A DNA stretch of 64,000 nucleotides from Chelatococcus caeni (GTDB lineage: Bacteria > Pseudomonadota > Alphaproteobacteria > Rhizobiales > Beijerinckiaceae). Both the position numbers and the translations under genes were made by a program. The notes beneath the pieces are model-generated. The model was given only the letters and a program-made list of their open reading frames with translations, had not been told where the DNA came from and made no database searches. The stretch spans positions 60,004 to 124,003 of the forward strand of contig NZ_JACIEN010000009.1 in the NCBI RefSeq assembly GCF_014196925.1, written 5' to 3'. Below, piece by piece: positions 45,205 to 56,092 of this stretch; the stretch's first letter is position 1, and every line of letters starts with the position of its first letter.

Positions 45205-45789
45205 CTAGAGAACGAGCAGACCGATGCCGGCGAGCGCGATCGCGCCGCCGGCCGCGCGCGTCGCCATGAGCGGCAGGCGCGGCACGGCGCGGGGGGAGAG
45301 CCCGATGCCGATGCCGTGCAGCAGGGCCGTGGCGGCGACGAAGCCCACGGCATAGCCAGCCGCATCGGCGCCGGCCGCCATCTCGGCCCCGTGCGCATGG
45401 CCGTGGAAGACGGCGAAGGCCGCCACAAGTGCGGCGCCCGCGGCCGCCGGCAGCTTCAGGCCGAAAGCGAGCGCCGCCCCGAGCACCACGACGGACAGGG
45501 CGATGCCGGTCTCGACAGCGGGCAGGCCGACATCGGCGATGCCGAAGAGGCCGCCGACGACCATGAAGGAGAGGAAGGCGAGGGGATAGGACCAGACCGC
45601 GCGGCCGCCCGAGACGCCGGCCCACAGGCCGACGGCGACCATGGCGAGGACATGGTCGAGGCCACCGAGCGGATGGAGGAAACCGTCCATGAAGCTCGCG
45701 GCAGCGCCCGCCCCGGTGTGGGCGAGCGCCGGGGATGCGGCGAGGGCGAGGACGCCGAGGGCGGCAAGGCGGGCGGTTCTGGTCGGCAT
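45205..45789 (-). CDS. ureJ: UreJ/HupE nickel-transport-like membrane protein
   Basis: A 194-aa HupE/UreJ protein with a signal-like first segment (LAALGVLALAASPALAHTGA) and about six further spans. The family signature HPLGGLDHVLAMVAVGLWAG is near residue 40, and FHGHAHGAE near 130 is a likely nickel-binding His cluster. It probably supplies nickel to urease. It is the last gene of the urea module, 57 bp after ureG. The start at 45789 (MPTRTARLA) is chosen over 45846 because the longer version masks the export signal. Confidence 0.92.
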   Translation of the reverse strand: MPTRTARLAALGVLALAASPALAHTGAGAAASFMDGFLHPLGGLDHVLAMVAVGLWAGVSGGRAVWSYPLAFLSFMVVGGLFGIADVGLPAVETGIALSVVVLGAALAFGLKLPAAAGAALVAAFAVFHGHAHGAEMAAGADAAGYAVGFVAATALLHGIGIGLSPRAVPRLPLMATRAAGGAIALAGIGLLVL

Positions 45790-45846
45790 GGATGCTGGCC
45801 TCGTTGGTTGCGCTGTTGCTGCCGCATCACGCAAATGTCGGGCCAT

Positions 45847-46470
45847 TCACGCAGCCGATTTCAGCCCGCCGGCCTGCTCGATGAAGCGCGCCACCGTCTC
45901 GACGCCTTCCCCGCTGCGGATGTTGGTGAAGACGTAAGGCCGCGACGGACGCATGAGCCTGGTGTCGTGCTCCATCACGGCGAGGCTCGCGCCGACATGG
46001 GGTGCAAGGTCGATCTTGTTGATGACGAGGAGGTCCGAGCGCGTGATGCCGGGCCCGCCCTTGCGCGGGATCTTCTCGCCGCCCGAGACGTCGATGACGT
46101 AGATGGTGATGTCGGCGAGCTCGGGCGAGAAGGTGGCGGCGAGATTGTCGCCGCCGGATTCGATGAGCACGAGGTCGAGCCCGGGGAAGCGGCGCATCAT
46201 CTCGTCGACGGCGGCGAGATTGATGGAGGCGTCCTCGCGGATGGCCGTGTGCGGACAGCCGCCGGTCTCCACGCCCATGATGCGCTCGGCCGGCAGGGCG
46301 CCGGTGCGCGTCAGGATCTCGGCGTCCTCCTTCGTGTAGATGTCATTGGTGATGGCGCAGAGGTCGTAGGTACCGGCGAGGCGCTTGCACAGCGCCTCCA
46401 TCAGCGCCGTCTTGCCGGAGCCGACGGGGCCGCCGATGCCGACGCGCAGGGGACCGTTGGGGGAGGGCAT
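45847..46470 (-). CDS. ureG: UreG, urease accessory GTPase
   Basis: A 207-aa SIMIBI-class GTPase that delivers nickel to apo-urease with UreD, UreF and UreE. P-loop [14 protein letters not shown] near 14, the CPH metal site in [13 protein letters not shown] near 70, [20 protein letters not shown] near 98 and [10 protein letters not shown] near 150 are all intact. AAGGAG lies 9-10 bases before the start. It follows ureF by 28 bp. Confidence 0.97.
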   Translation of the reverse strand: MPSPNGPLRVGIGGPVGSGKTALMEALCKRLAGTYDLCAITNDIYTKEDAEILTRTGALPAERIMGVETGGCPHTAIREDASINLAAVDEMMRRFPGLDLVLIESGGDNLAATFSPELADITIYVIDVSGGEKIPRKGGPGITRSDLLVINKIDLAPHVGASLAVMEHDTRLMRPSRPYVFTNIRSGEGVETVARFIEQAGGLKSAA

Positions 46471-46498
46471 GGGTTCGTCTCCTTGAGGCTCGGCCCGT

Positions 46499-47203
46499 TC
46501 ACGAGCGGAACAGGCGGGTATATTGCGTCTCGTGCCTGAGCGAGGCGAGGTCGGAGCGGAAGGCGGCGCCGCCGAGATCGTCGAGGCCCGCCGCCTCGGC
46601 CTCGCCGGCCACCTGCCGGCAGAGCGGCACGAGCGCTGCCGTCACCGCCTGCCCGTCGGTCTGGCCGACGACCCCGAGGCGCACGGCGGCGGAGATGAGA
46701 TTGGCCGTGAAGGCGGCGAGGAAGGCTTCGAGCGTCATGGCGAGCGGCAAGCCGTGGCCCGCCGCTGCGACGCCGAGCGCGACGGGATAGGCGACGTCGC
46801 CCTGCCATGCGTCCTTCAGCAGGTCGAAGGCAGGCGTCGGCCATGTCCTGTGGGCCGTGAGCACGAAGGCATTGCCCTGGGTGACGGTCTCCAGCAGCCG
46901 CTCGCGGCTCGTCGCGAGGGCGAGCGCCAGCTCCGCCACGCCGGCGAGTGCGGTGCGGTCGCCGGCCGTCACGGCCCGGTGGGACGCGGCGAGCAGGATG
47001 GCGTCGTTGCGGCCGGCGCCGTGGGCGAGGATGTCGGCGAGCCAGTTCTCGAGGCTCGCCGCATCCCGGATATCGCCGGTCTCGGCCGCCCATTCGAGCC
47101 CGTGGCTGTAGGCGAAGGCGCCGACCGGGAAGGCCGGCGACAGCCACGTCATCAGGGTCAGCATGGGCGAGGCGCCGGCGGGCGCCGCCTCACCTGTGGT
47201 CAT
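46499..47203 (-). CDS. ureF: UreF, urease accessory protein
   Basis: A 234-aa all-helical UreF, which with UreD and UreG forms the activation complex. [20 protein letters not shown] near residue 17 is the family signature, with [10 protein letters not shown] near 102 and the C-terminal TQYTRLFRS. The ATG at 47203 overlaps the end of ureE by 14 bases; a shorter start at 47164 would begin directly at the signature. The overlap puts the ureF start inside the histidine-coding tail of ureE. Confidence 0.94.
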   Translation of the reverse strand: MTTGEAAPAGASPMLTLMTWLSPAFPVGAFAYSHGLEWAAETGDIRDAASLENWLADILAHGAGRNDAILLAASHRAVTAGDRTALAGVAELALALATSRERLLETVTQGNAFVLTAHRTWPTPAFDLLKDAWQGDVAYPVALGVAAAGHGLPLAMTLEAFLAAFTANLISAAVRLGVVGQTDGQAVTAALVPLCRQVAGEAEAAGLDDLGGAAFRSDLASLRHETQYTRLFRS

Positions 47204-47792
47204 GCCCGTGATCGTGATGGTGGTGGCCATGCTCGTGATGGTCATGGTCGTGATGATCGTGGCCGCAACCGCAGGCGCCATGCTCATGGTGATGCGCGTG
47301 GTCGTGCCCATGGGAATGATCAGGCCCGTGGCTGTGACCATGCCCGTGATCGTGCCCGCCGTGATCGTAGGCGCCGCGCTCGGGGCGGAAGGGGCGTTCC
47401 ACCCTGGCGACGGCGCAGCCGAGCCCGCGCACCATCTCGGCGAGCACATGGTCGTCGGCGATATAGATGGCGTCAGCCGCGATCTCGGCCGGCGTGTGGC
47501 GGTTGCCGATATGCCAGGCGACCTTGAGCAGCCTCAGCGGGCTCTCGGCGCGGATCTCGATGAGCTTTTCCGGCGCGGCGCGCACGGCGACGAGCCGCCC
47601 GTCCTCGAGCTTCAGGGCGTCGCCGTCGTCGAGCACGGTCGCCTTGTCGAGGTCGAGCAGGAAGGAGAGGCCGCCGTCGGCGGTCAGGGTCACGCGGCGG
47701 CGGTGGCGGTCATCGTGGACGAGGGTAACGGTGTCGACGACGCGCTCGGCCTTGACGGCCGGGCGGCGGACGACGGAAGCGGCACGGAGCAT
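47190..47792 (-). CDS. ureE: UreE, nickel metallochaperone with long His-rich tail
   Basis: A 200-aa UreE. The N-terminal domain (about 10-75; [20 protein letters not shown]) and nickel-binding C-terminal domain ([12 protein letters not shown] near 92) are normal. From about residue 142 the protein becomes a His/Asp/Gly tail of nearly 60 residues with more than 20 histidines, plus a CGCG pair. Such tails store nickel. The repetitive GAT/CAT codons make the DNA here locally simple. It overlaps ureF by 14 bases and lies 93 bp after ureC. Confidence 0.94.
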   Translation of the reverse strand: MLRAASVVRRPAVKAERVVDTVTLVHDDRHRRRVTLTADGGLSFLLDLDKATVLDDGDALKLEDGRLVAVRAAPEKLIEIRAESPLRLLKVAWHIGNRHTPAEIAADAIYIADDHVLAEMVRGLGCAVARVERPFRPERGAYDHGGHDHGHGHSHGPDHSHGHDHAHHHEHGACGCGHDHHDHDHHEHGHHHHDHGHDHR

Positions 47793-47826
47793 GATGTTCT
47801 CCAGTTCAGTCGGGCGATGTGCCCGC

Positions 47827-47860
47827 GTTAGTAGCAGGAAACGGCGTTTGTGCTACTAAC
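47827..47860. repeat. Perfect 10-bp inverted repeat in the ureC-ureE gap
   Basis: GTTAGTAGCA (47827-47836), a 14-base loop, then TGCTACTAAC (47851-47860). It lies 26 bp after the ureC stop in the direction of transcription. It is AT-richer than its surroundings and lacks a T-run, so it may be a partial terminator, RNA-processing site or regulator dyad. Confidence 0.55.
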
Positions 47861-47885
47861 CTGCCCGATGTCGGATGTATCTGCA

Positions 47886-49595
<1,710 letters not shown>

Positions 49596-49610
49596 GGGCG
49601 TCCTTTCTAG

Positions 49611-50003
49611 CTAGACGGAACGGAAGAGCCGGCTTCGGCTCGCCTTTCCGTCGAAGGTCAGGGTGCCGTCGCAGCCTGCGCGCGTGTTCAGGGCGGCGAT
49701 CAGAGCGTCGGCGAAGTCGAGTTGCTCCGCTTTCATGATTTCGAGGCCGTCGATGACGGCATCGCGGTCCGCGATGACATAGCCGGGGCTTTCCAGCAGC
49801 GCCTCGATGGCCATGATCACGTCGGTGCGGCTCGCCCGGTAGCGCCGCTGCAGGTTCCAGACGAGCTCGACAAGGACGACACTGTTGACGAAGCCCGGCG
49901 CCTCGGCGCTCAATGTCTCGAGCAGCCGCACCGCTTTCGGCGATTGCGCCGGGTCGTCGTTGGTCAACGCCCGCAGCAGGACGTTCGTGTCGAGCCCGAT
50001 CAC
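49611..50003 (-). CDS. vapC: PIN-domain toxin (VapC-like)
   Basis: A 130-aa PIN-domain ribonuclease. The acidic site is intact: Asp5 in MIGLDTNVLLRAL, Glu in VVLVELVWNLQRRY near 46, Asp in LDFADALIAALN near 96 and a final Asp in LTFDGKASR near 118. VapC toxins cleave RNA, usually tRNA, and are neutralised by the partner encoded just upstream, with which this gene overlaps by four bases. It lies inside the urease operon between ureAB and ureC. Confidence 0.92.
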   Translation of the reverse strand: MIGLDTNVLLRALTNDDPAQSPKAVRLLETLSAEAPGFVNSVVLVELVWNLQRRYRASRTDVIMAIEALLESPGYVIADRDAVIDGLEIMKAEQLDFADALIAALNTRAGCDGTLTFDGKASRSRLFRSV

Positions 50004-50287
50004 GGGGCTTCATCCGAAGCGGAGCGCTTCGACCTTTCGTCACGCGCAGCCGTTTCCGCGGCAATGGCCTCATCGTCAGACCCGAAACGAGGATCGGGCT
50101 TCAGATGGGCCAGCATGCCGGCGAGCGCCGCGGCGCTCTTGGCCCTGATGCGCATCCTGATCGTGCCGTCGTAGCCTTCGAAGAACTCGACGAGGTCGCC
50201 GGACCTGATGCCGAACTTGTCGCGCAGGGAGGCAGGAAGGGTTATCTGCCCTTTGCTGGTAACCGTAGAGGCGCCTATGTGCGGCAT
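50000..50287 (-). CDS. AbrB/MazE-type antitoxin
   Basis: A 95-aa protein with a SpoVT/AbrB swapped-hairpin DNA-binding domain at residues 5-50 (STVTSKGQITLPASLRDKFG then SGDLVEFFEG) and an acidic, Ala-rich C-terminal tail (GSDDEAIAAETAARDE) that would wrap and inhibit the PIN toxin. A strong AAGGAG lies nine bases before the start. Such antitoxins repress their own promoter; the dyad at 50297-50317 is the likely site. It begins 52 bp after the ureAB stop. Confidence 0.92.
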   Translation of the reverse strand: MPHIGASTVTSKGQITLPASLRDKFGIRSGDLVEFFEGYDGTIRMRIRAKSAAALAGMLAHLKPDPRFGSDDEAIAAETAARDERSKRSASDEAP

Positions 50288-50296
50288 ATTGGATAT

Positions 50297-50321
50297 CTCC
50301 TTACAAATTCGAAGGAGTATA
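50297..50321 (-). promoter_or_regulatory. Probable toxin-antitoxin promoter and operator
   Basis: On the minus strand TATACT (50321 to 50316) is a good -10. It overlaps the inverted repeat CTCCTT-N9-AAGGAG (50297-50317), whose inner arm is also the antitoxin Shine-Dalgarno. The surrounding 50 bp are much AT-richer than the neighbours. No convincing -35 was found. Confidence 0.5.
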
Positions 50322-50339
50322 GCATTTTAACGGTACGCC

Positions 50340-50960
50340 TTACAGTCTGCCCATCACCTGCTGGCGGAAGCCATAGACCTTGCGCTCGCCGGTGAGCGCG
50401 ACGAGCGTGACCTCGCGCGTCTGGCCGGGCTCGAAGCGCATGGCGGTACCGGCGGGGATGTCGAGGCGCATGCCGCGGGCCTTGTCACGGTCGAAGGACA
50501 ACGACGGGTTCGTCTCGTAGAAGTGGTAGTGCGAACCGACCTGGATCGGCCGGTCGCCGGTATTGGCGACGGTGAGCGTCACCGTCTCGCGGCCTTCGTT
50601 GAGGACGAGTTCGCCCGGCGCGGCCAGCGTCTCGCCGGGCTGGAGCGCGCCGGTCGCGCCGCGGATGGGATGATGCACGGTGACGAGCTTGGTGCCGTCG
50701 GGGAAGGTCGCCTCCACCTGCATGTCGGGGATCATCTCGGCGACGCCGTCCATCACCTGTTCCGGGGTGAGCACGTGCGCGCCCGCCTCCATCAGCTCGG
50801 CGACCGAGCGGCCGTCGCGCGCGCCCTCGACGACGAAATCGGTGATGAGGGCGATGGCCTCCGGGTAGTTCAGCTTGACGCCGCGCTCCAGGCGCCGGCG
50901 GGCGACCATGGCCGCCATGGCGATCAGGAGCTTGTCCTTCTCACGCGGGGTGAGGTTCAT
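50340..50960 (-). CDS. ureAB: Fused urease gamma/beta subunit (UreA-UreB)
   Basis: A 206-aa fusion. Residues 1-100 are UreA (gamma): [40 protein letters not shown] and [18 protein letters not shown]. The sequence runs straight into UreB (beta, about 107-206): [32 protein letters not shown] and [19 protein letters not shown]. The UreB start region MIPGE is absent, so the fusion is genuine and not a missed stop. The order is that of a single alpha/(gamma-beta) urease. It starts 14 bp after ureD. Confidence 0.95.
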   Translation of the reverse strand: MNLTPREKDKLLIAMAAMVARRRLERGVKLNYPEAIALITDFVVEGARDGRSVAELMEAGAHVLTPEQVMDGVAEMIPDMQVEATFPDGTKLVTVHHPIRGATGALQPGETLAAPGELVLNEGRETVTLTVANTGDRPIQVGSHYHFYETNPSLSFDRDKARGMRLDIPAGTAMRFEPGQTREVTLVALTGERKVYGFRQQVMGRL

Positions 50961-50974
50961 CGCGTCTCCTCCAG

Positions 50975-51826
50975 CTACCAATAGCGCGGCACGCTGCGGC
51001 CGCGGAAAGTTTCGATCGTGCGCACGATGTCGGCGCGCAGGGCCGCCGGGTCGGGTCCCATCAGCCGGGCGACGAGCAGGCCGTTCCAGGCGCTCGCGCC
51101 GCATTCGCTCGTCGCGCCGGCGAGGGCCGCGCGCATGGCGTCGAGCCGCGCCTCGGCGTCGGGGGCGACGTGGAGGATCGTGGCGAGCGCGCGTGCTCCA
51201 CCGCCGATGGCCGGACGCGCGAGCCACGCGGCGATACTGCCGTCGAGCCTGACCGCCTCCGCGAAGACGAGCCGGCCGTCCCGGCGGATCGACCAGCGGT
51301 CGTCGAGACGCCCTTCGGTAACCGCCTCGCCCATGGCGGTGCGGCCGAAGACGAGGCTCTCGGCGAGGGTGAGCGAGGCGTCCGGCGCCATCTCGACGTC
51401 GAGCCGGCGCACGAGCCGCGCCCGGTCGAAGAGGATCATCTCCTGCGGCAGCCAGGCAAGATCGCTGCCCGCGCCGAGCCTGAGCGCGATGTCGATGCGG
51501 GTGGGAGCGTCCTCGGCCCGGTAGAGTTTCTCCGCCGCCTGGCTGGTGACGAGGGCTTGCGCGCCCGGGGCGAGGGCGATGTCGACGCGCATGTGGTCGC
51601 CGCCCGCCATGCCGCCGCCGGTGTTGATGAGGGCGCCTTCGCAGATCTCGGCGTTGCGCGGGAAGCGGATGCGGTAGCCGCCGCTCTCGGCGACGGTCAG
51701 CGGCTGGGTGCGTCCGCCCGCCGTCCCGAAGGCGACGCGCACGCCGCCTTGCGCACGCACGAAAGCGGGCATGCTGGGGGCGGATGCGGCCGGAGCCGCG
51801 CCGGCGTGGCCCAGGTCGGATCGCAT
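50975..51826 (-). CDS. ureD: UreD, urease accessory protein
   Basis: A 283-aa UreD (UreH), scaffold of the UreD-F-G activation complex. Typical motifs: [19 protein letters not shown] near 60, [12 protein letters not shown] near 92, [20 protein letters not shown] near 123 and GRTAMGEAV near 155. ATG 51826 is one base after the urtE stop, giving tight coupling of urea transport and urease genes; upstream in-frame ATGs would overlap urtE. Confidence 0.94.
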   Translation of the reverse strand: MRSDLGHAGAAPAASAPSMPAFVRAQGGVRVAFGTAGGRTQPLTVAESGGYRIRFPRNAEICEGALINTGGGMAGGDHMRVDIALAPGAQALVTSQAAEKLYRAEDAPTRIDIALRLGAGSDLAWLPQEMILFDRARLVRRLDVEMAPDASLTLAESLVFGRTAMGEAVTEGRLDDRWSIRRDGRLVFAEAVRLDGSIAAWLARPAIGGGARALATILHVAPDAEARLDAMRAALAGATSECGASAWNGLLVARLMGPDPAALRADIVRTIETFRGRSVPRYW

Positions 51827-51827
51827 A

Positions 51828-52523
51828 TCAGACCGCAAGGCGCTGGCGGACATCGTCCTCCACCATGGTGTCGCGCGTTCCGGCAAGGACGATCTGGCCG
51901 CGCTCCATGACCGCGAAGCTGTCGCACAGGTCGCGGGCGAATTCGAAGAACTGCTCGACGAGCACGATCGCCATCTCCCCCTTGCCGCGAAGATAGTCGA
52001 TGGCGCGGCCGATGTCCTTGATGATGGAGGGCTGGATACCCTCCGTCGGCTCGTCGAGCACCAGCACCTTCGGCCGGGTGACGAGCGCGCGCGCGATGGC
52101 GAGCTGCTGCTGCTGGCCGCCGGAGAGGTCGCCGCCGCGCCGGCCGAGCATGTCCTTGAGCACGGGGAAGAGCGCGAAGATCTCGTCCGGCACGTGGCGC
52201 TCGCCGCGCTTCAGGGGCGCAAAGCCGGTCTCCAGGTTCTCGCGCACGCTGAGCAGCGGGAAGATCTCGCGGCCCTGCGGCACGAAGGCGATGCCGCGGC
52301 GGGCACGATCATAGGGCTCGAGCCGCGAGATGTCCGCGCCGTCGAGGCTGATGCGACCGGCCGAGATCGGCTGCCGGCCGACGATGGCGCGCATCAGCGA
52401 GGTCTTGCCGACGCCGTTGCGGCCGAGCACGCAGGTCACCTTGCCGGGCGCGGCCTCGAGCGAGACCCGGCGCAGCGCCTGGGCTGCGCCGTAGTGCAGA
52501 TCGATGGAATCGACGCTCAGCAT
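51828..52523 (-). CDS. urtE: UrtE, urea ABC transporter ATPase
   Basis: A 231-aa LivF-type ATPase. Walker A GRNGVGKTSLMRAIVG near 34, signature LSGGQQQQLAIARALVTRPK near 133 and Walker B VLVLDEPTEGIQPSI are intact. With UrtD it energises high-affinity urea uptake through UrtBC. It starts 6 bp after the urtD stop. Confidence 0.95.
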   Translation of the reverse strand: MLSVDSIDLHYGAAQALRRVSLEAAPGKVTCVLGRNGVGKTSLMRAIVGRQPISAGRISLDGADISRLEPYDRARRGIAFVPQGREIFPLLSVRENLETGFAPLKRGERHVPDEIFALFPVLKDMLGRRGGDLSGGQQQQLAIARALVTRPKVLVLDEPTEGIQPSIIKDIGRAIDYLRGKGEMAIVLVEQFFEFARDLCDSFAVMERGQIVLAGTRDTMVEDDVRQRLAV

Positions 52524-52529
52524 GGCATT

Positions 52530-53285
52530 CTACCGTCCGAGATAAACTTCGATGACGCGCTCGTTGGCCGAGACCGCGTCGATGGAGCCTTCGGCCAGCA
52601 CGGAGCCCTCGTGCAGGACGGTGACCTTGCAGCCGAGGTCGCGGACGAAGGCCATGTCGTGCTCGACGACGACGACCGAATGCTCGCGGGCGATCTCCTT
52701 GAGGAGATGTGCCGTCTCGGCGGTCTCGGCGTCGGTCATGCCGGCGACGGGCTCGTCGACGAGCAGGAGCTTCGGATCCTGCGCCAGCAGCATGCCGATC
52801 TCGAGCCACTGCTTCTGGCCGTGCGAGAGATCGGCCGCGAGGCGCCCGCGATGCTCGGTGAGGCGCACGGTCGACAGAATGGCGTCGATGCGCTCCCCGG
52901 CGATGCGGTTGCGGGCGCCGAAGAGGGCCGAGAAGGGCGAGCGCGCGCCGGCGAGCGCCAGGCGGATGTTGTCGGCCACCGTGTGGCTCTCGAACACCGT
53001 CGGCTTCTGGAACTTGCGCCCGATGCCGAGTGTCGCGATCTCGGCCTCGTCGAGCATGGTGAGGTCGATCATGCCGCCGAAGAAGACCTCGCCCTCGTCG
53101 GGCCGCGTCTTGCCGGTGATGATGTCCATCATCGTCGTCTTGCCGGCGCCGTTGGGGCCGATGATGGCGCGCATCTCGCCCGGGGCGATGGCGAGCGAGA
53201 GATTGTTGATGGCGCGGAAGCCGTCGAAGGTGACGGAGACGCCGTCGAGATAGAGCACGGTGTTGGTGAGGGTGGGGCTGGTCAT
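52530..53285 (-). CDS. urtD: UrtD, urea ABC transporter ATPase
   Basis: A 251-aa LivG-type ATPase. Walker A GPNGAGKTTMMDIITG near 42, the UrtD-type IGRKFQKPTVFESHTV near 88, signature LSHGQKQWLEIGMLLAQDPK near 152 and Walker B LLLVDEPVAGM are visible. Start ATG 53285 is chosen; a GTG at 53294 overlapping the urtC stop (GTGA) would add three residues. Confidence 0.95.
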   Translation of the reverse strand: MTSPTLTNTVLYLDGVSVTFDGFRAINNLSLAIAPGEMRAIIGPNGAGKTTMMDIITGKTRPDEGEVFFGGMIDLTMLDEAEIATLGIGRKFQKPTVFESHTVADNIRLALAGARSPFSALFGARNRIAGERIDAILSTVRLTEHRGRLAADLSHGQKQWLEIGMLLAQDPKLLLVDEPVAGMTDAETAETAHLLKEIAREHSVVVVEHDMAFVRDLGCKVTVLHEGSVLAEGSIDAVSANERVIEVYLGR

Positions 53286-53290
53286 CGGCT

Positions 53291-54436
53291 TCACTCCGCC
53301 GCCTCGGCCGCGATCCCGGCGGGCTTTGCCGTGGCCGTCGCCTGCCGCTTCTCCCGCCACTCGGCGAGCGTGCCGACGATGCCCTTCGGCAGGTAGAGCG
53401 TGACGACGATGAAGAGCGCGCCGAGGGCGAAGAGCCACAGCTCCGGCAGGGCGCCGGTCAGCCAGGACTTTGCCATGTTGACGACGACGGCGCCGAGGGC
53501 CGCACCGACGAGCGTGCCGCGGCCGCCGACGGCGACCCACACCACCGCCTCGATGGAATTGGCCGGCGAGAACTCGCTCGGGTTGATGATGCCGACCTGC
53601 GGCACGTAGAGCGCGCCGGCGACGCCCGCCATCATGGCCGAGACGGTGAAGGCGACGAGCTTGTAGTGCTCCACGCGGTAGCCGAGAAAGCGCGTGCGGG
53701 ATTCAGCGTCGCGAATGGCGACGAGCACCTTGCCGTAGGTGGAGGTGACCATGTAGCGCGCCACGCCATAGCCGAGGGCGAGCGCGATCACCGTCGCGAC
53801 GAACAGTGCAAGGCGCGTGCCCTGCGCCTGGACGGAAAAGCCGAGGATGTCCTTGAAGTCGGTGAGGCCGTTGTTGCCGCCGAGCCCCATGTCGTTGCGG
53901 AAGAAGGCGAGCATCAGGGCGAAGGTCATCGCCTGGGTGATGATGGAGAGATAGACGCCCGTGACGCGGGAGCGAAAGGCGAGCCAGCCGAAGACGAAGG
54001 CCAGCAGCCCCGGCACGGCGAGCACCATCAGCGCCGCGAAGGGGAAGATGTCGAAGCCCGACCAGTACCAGGGCAGTTCCTGCCAGTTGAGGAAGACCAT
54101 GAAGTCCGGCAGCACGGGGTGGCCGTAGACGCCGCGCGGGCCGATCTGGCGCATCAGGTACATGCCCATGGCATAGCCGCCGAGGGCGAAGAAGGCGCCG
54201 TGGCCGAGCGAGAGGATGCCGCAGTAGCCCCAGACGAGGTCGAGCGCCAGGGCGAGCAGCGCATAGGAGAGGTACTTGCCGAGGAGCGAGACCGCATAGG
54301 TCGGCACGTGCAGCGGCGATGTCTCCGGCAAGAAGAGGTTCGACAGCGGCACGAGGACGGCGAGGGCGGCGAGGACGCCAAGGAAGATGGCGCCCTTGCC
54401 GTCGAGCATCGCAAGGAGGATGGGGCGTCGCGTCAT
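53291..54436 (-). CDS. urtC: UrtC, urea ABC transporter permease
   Basis: A 381-aa LivM-type permease with about ten spans. UrtC features include LDLVWGYCGILSLGHGAFFA near 65, FLNWQELPWYWSGFDIFPFA near 115, GGNNGLTDFKDILGF near 190 and VAVGGRGTLVGAALGAVVVN near 315. It overlaps urtB by four bases (ATGA). Confidence 0.95.
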   Translation of the reverse strand: MTRRPILLAMLDGKGAIFLGVLAALAVLVPLSNLFLPETSPLHVPTYAVSLLGKYLSYALLALALDLVWGYCGILSLGHGAFFALGGYAMGMYLMRQIGPRGVYGHPVLPDFMVFLNWQELPWYWSGFDIFPFAALMVLAVPGLLAFVFGWLAFRSRVTGVYLSIITQAMTFALMLAFFRNDMGLGGNNGLTDFKDILGFSVQAQGTRLALFVATVIALALGYGVARYMVTSTYGKVLVAIRDAESRTRFLGYRVEHYKLVAFTVSAMMAGVAGALYVPQVGIINPSEFSPANSIEAVVWVAVGGRGTLVGAALGAVVVNMAKSWLTGALPELWLFALGALFIVVTLYLPKGIVGTLAEWREKRQATATAKPAGIAAEAAE

Positions 54437-56031
54437 GCTTCCACCGCCCGTCCCTTGAGGGCGAAGAGCCCGCGCGGTCGCTTCTGGATGAAGAGGATGA
54501 GGAAGACGAGGAGCAGGATCTTGCCGAGCACGGCGCCGGCGAAGGGCTCCAGGAACTTGTTGGCGATGCCGAGGGTCAGCGCCGAGACGAGCGTGCCCCA
54601 CAGGTTGCCGACGCCGCCGAAGACGACGACCATGAAGCTGTCGACGATGTAGCTCTGGCCGAGGTTGGGCGAGACGTTGTCGATCTGCGACAGGGCCACG
54701 CCGGCCACCCCGGCGATGCCGGAGCCCAGCGCGAAGGCCATGGTGTCGACCCATGGCGTGCGGATGCCCATGGAGGCGGCCATGCGCCGGTTCTGCGTCA
54801 CGGCGCGGATCTTGAGGCCGAAGGAGGTGGCCTTCAGCGCGACGATGAGGGCGGCGAAGACGGCGAGGCTGAAGACGACGATCCACAGCCGGCCGTAGGT
54901 GATGGTGAGGCCGCCGAGGTCGAAGGCGCCGGCCATGTAGGAGGGGGCGCCGACCTCGCGGTTCGACGGCCCGAAGAGCGAGCGCACGGCCTGCTGCAGG
55001 ATGAGGCTGACGCCCCAGGTGGCGAGCAGCGTCTCCAGCGGGCGGCCGTAGAGATGGCGGATGATGCCGCGCTCGATCGCCGCGCCGACGAGCGCGGCGA
55101 CGAGGAAGGCCATGGGGATGGCGACCGGCAGCGTCCAGTCGAACAGCCCGGGGGCGTGGGTGCGCGCCAGCTCCTGGATGACGAAGGTGGTGTAGGCGCC
55201 GATCATCACCATCTCGCCGTGGGCCATGTTGATGATGCCCATGACGCCGAAGGTGATGGCGAGGCCGATGGCGGCGAGCAGCAGCACGGAGCCGAGCGAC
55301 AGGCCGTACCAGACATTCTGCAGCATCGACAGCACGGCAAGCCGCCGCTCGACGGCGGTGATGGCGCCTTCCGCGGCCTCGCGCACCGTCGGCGATCCCT
55401 GCGCGGCGGCGGCGCGCAGGAGCGCGAGCGCATCCTGGTCGGCCCGTGTGGCGAGGATGTCGACGGCCTCGATCTTCTGAAGGTCCGAGGCTCCGGCATC
55501 GCCGAGCAGGATGGCGGCGCGGGCCTCGCCCATCAGCCGCCGGATGCCGGCGACCTCCTCGCGGGCGATGGCCTCGTCGAGGGTTGCGAGGGCGGTGGCA
55601 TCGCGCGAGCGGAAGACCGCTTCGGCCGCCTGGCGGCGGGCGGCGGCGTCGGGCGCCATCAATGTCAGGGCGCCGAGAGCGGCCTCGACGGCGCGGCGGA
55701 TGCGGTTGTTGAGGCGCACGGCCTTGGGCGACGGAGGCGCTTCGGCGAGGGCTTCCCCCGTCGCCGCGTCCGACCAGCCGCCGTTCGCGCCCTCGATGAC
55801 CACGCGCTTGTCGGCGGCAACCGCGAGGCGGCCGTCGCGCAGCGCCTCGATGATGGCTTGCGTGCGGGCATCGCCCGAACGGGCGAGGAGATCGACGCCC
55901 TTCTCGATATCGGGAAAGCGGCCGCTGGCGATGAGGGTGAGCGCCTCCCCCGCATCGGCCGGCGCTGCGCGGACCGGCGCGGCGAGAAGGCCGCAGGCGA
56001 GCGCAAGGAGGAGGCAGAGGAGGCGTGGCAT
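54433..56031 (-). CDS. urtB: UrtB, urea ABC transporter permease
   Basis: A 532-aa UrtB. As usual for UrtB, a signal peptide (LLCLLLALACGLLAAPVRA) and a periplasmic alpha-helical region of about 220 residues precede the LivH-type permease domain (about 240-530; GLSLGSVLLLAAIGLAITFG, MGIINMAHGEMVMIGAYTTF and VVFGGVGNLWGTLVSALTLG). It forms the urea channel with UrtC. It is 61 bp after urtA. Confidence 0.95.
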   Translation of the reverse strand: MPRLLCLLLALACGLLAAPVRAAPADAGEALTLIASGRFPDIEKGVDLLARSGDARTQAIIEALRDGRLAVAADKRVVIEGANGGWSDAATGEALAEAPPSPKAVRLNNRIRRAVEAALGALTLMAPDAAARRQAAEAVFRSRDATALATLDEAIAREEVAGIRRLMGEARAAILLGDAGASDLQKIEAVDILATRADQDALALLRAAAAQGSPTVREAAEGAITAVERRLAVLSMLQNVWYGLSLGSVLLLAAIGLAITFGVMGIINMAHGEMVMIGAYTTFVIQELARTHAPGLFDWTLPVAIPMAFLVAALVGAAIERGIIRHLYGRPLETLLATWGVSLILQQAVRSLFGPSNREVGAPSYMAGAFDLGGLTITYGRLWIVVFSLAVFAALIVALKATSFGLKIRAVTQNRRMAASMGIRTPWVDTMAFALGSGIAGVAGVALSQIDNVSPNLGQSYIVDSFMVVVFGGVGNLWGTLVSALTLGIANKFLEPFAGAVLGKILLLVFLILFIQKRPRGLFALKGRAVEA

Positions 56032-56092
56032 CGCGCTTCTTTCGGGAGAGGGCCGGCGGCGTGGGCTCCGCCGGCCTGAGGTGCAGGGCGGG

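Noticed and set aside
45094..46539. 481-aa plus-strand open frame
   Set aside because: Shadow of ureJ and ureG with no protein-like features.
47163..47831. Plus-strand frame starting with a hydrophobic [13 protein letters not shown] segment
   Set aside because: Looks like a membrane protein but is the antisense of the UreE histidine repeats (CAT/GAT codons read as Met/Val).
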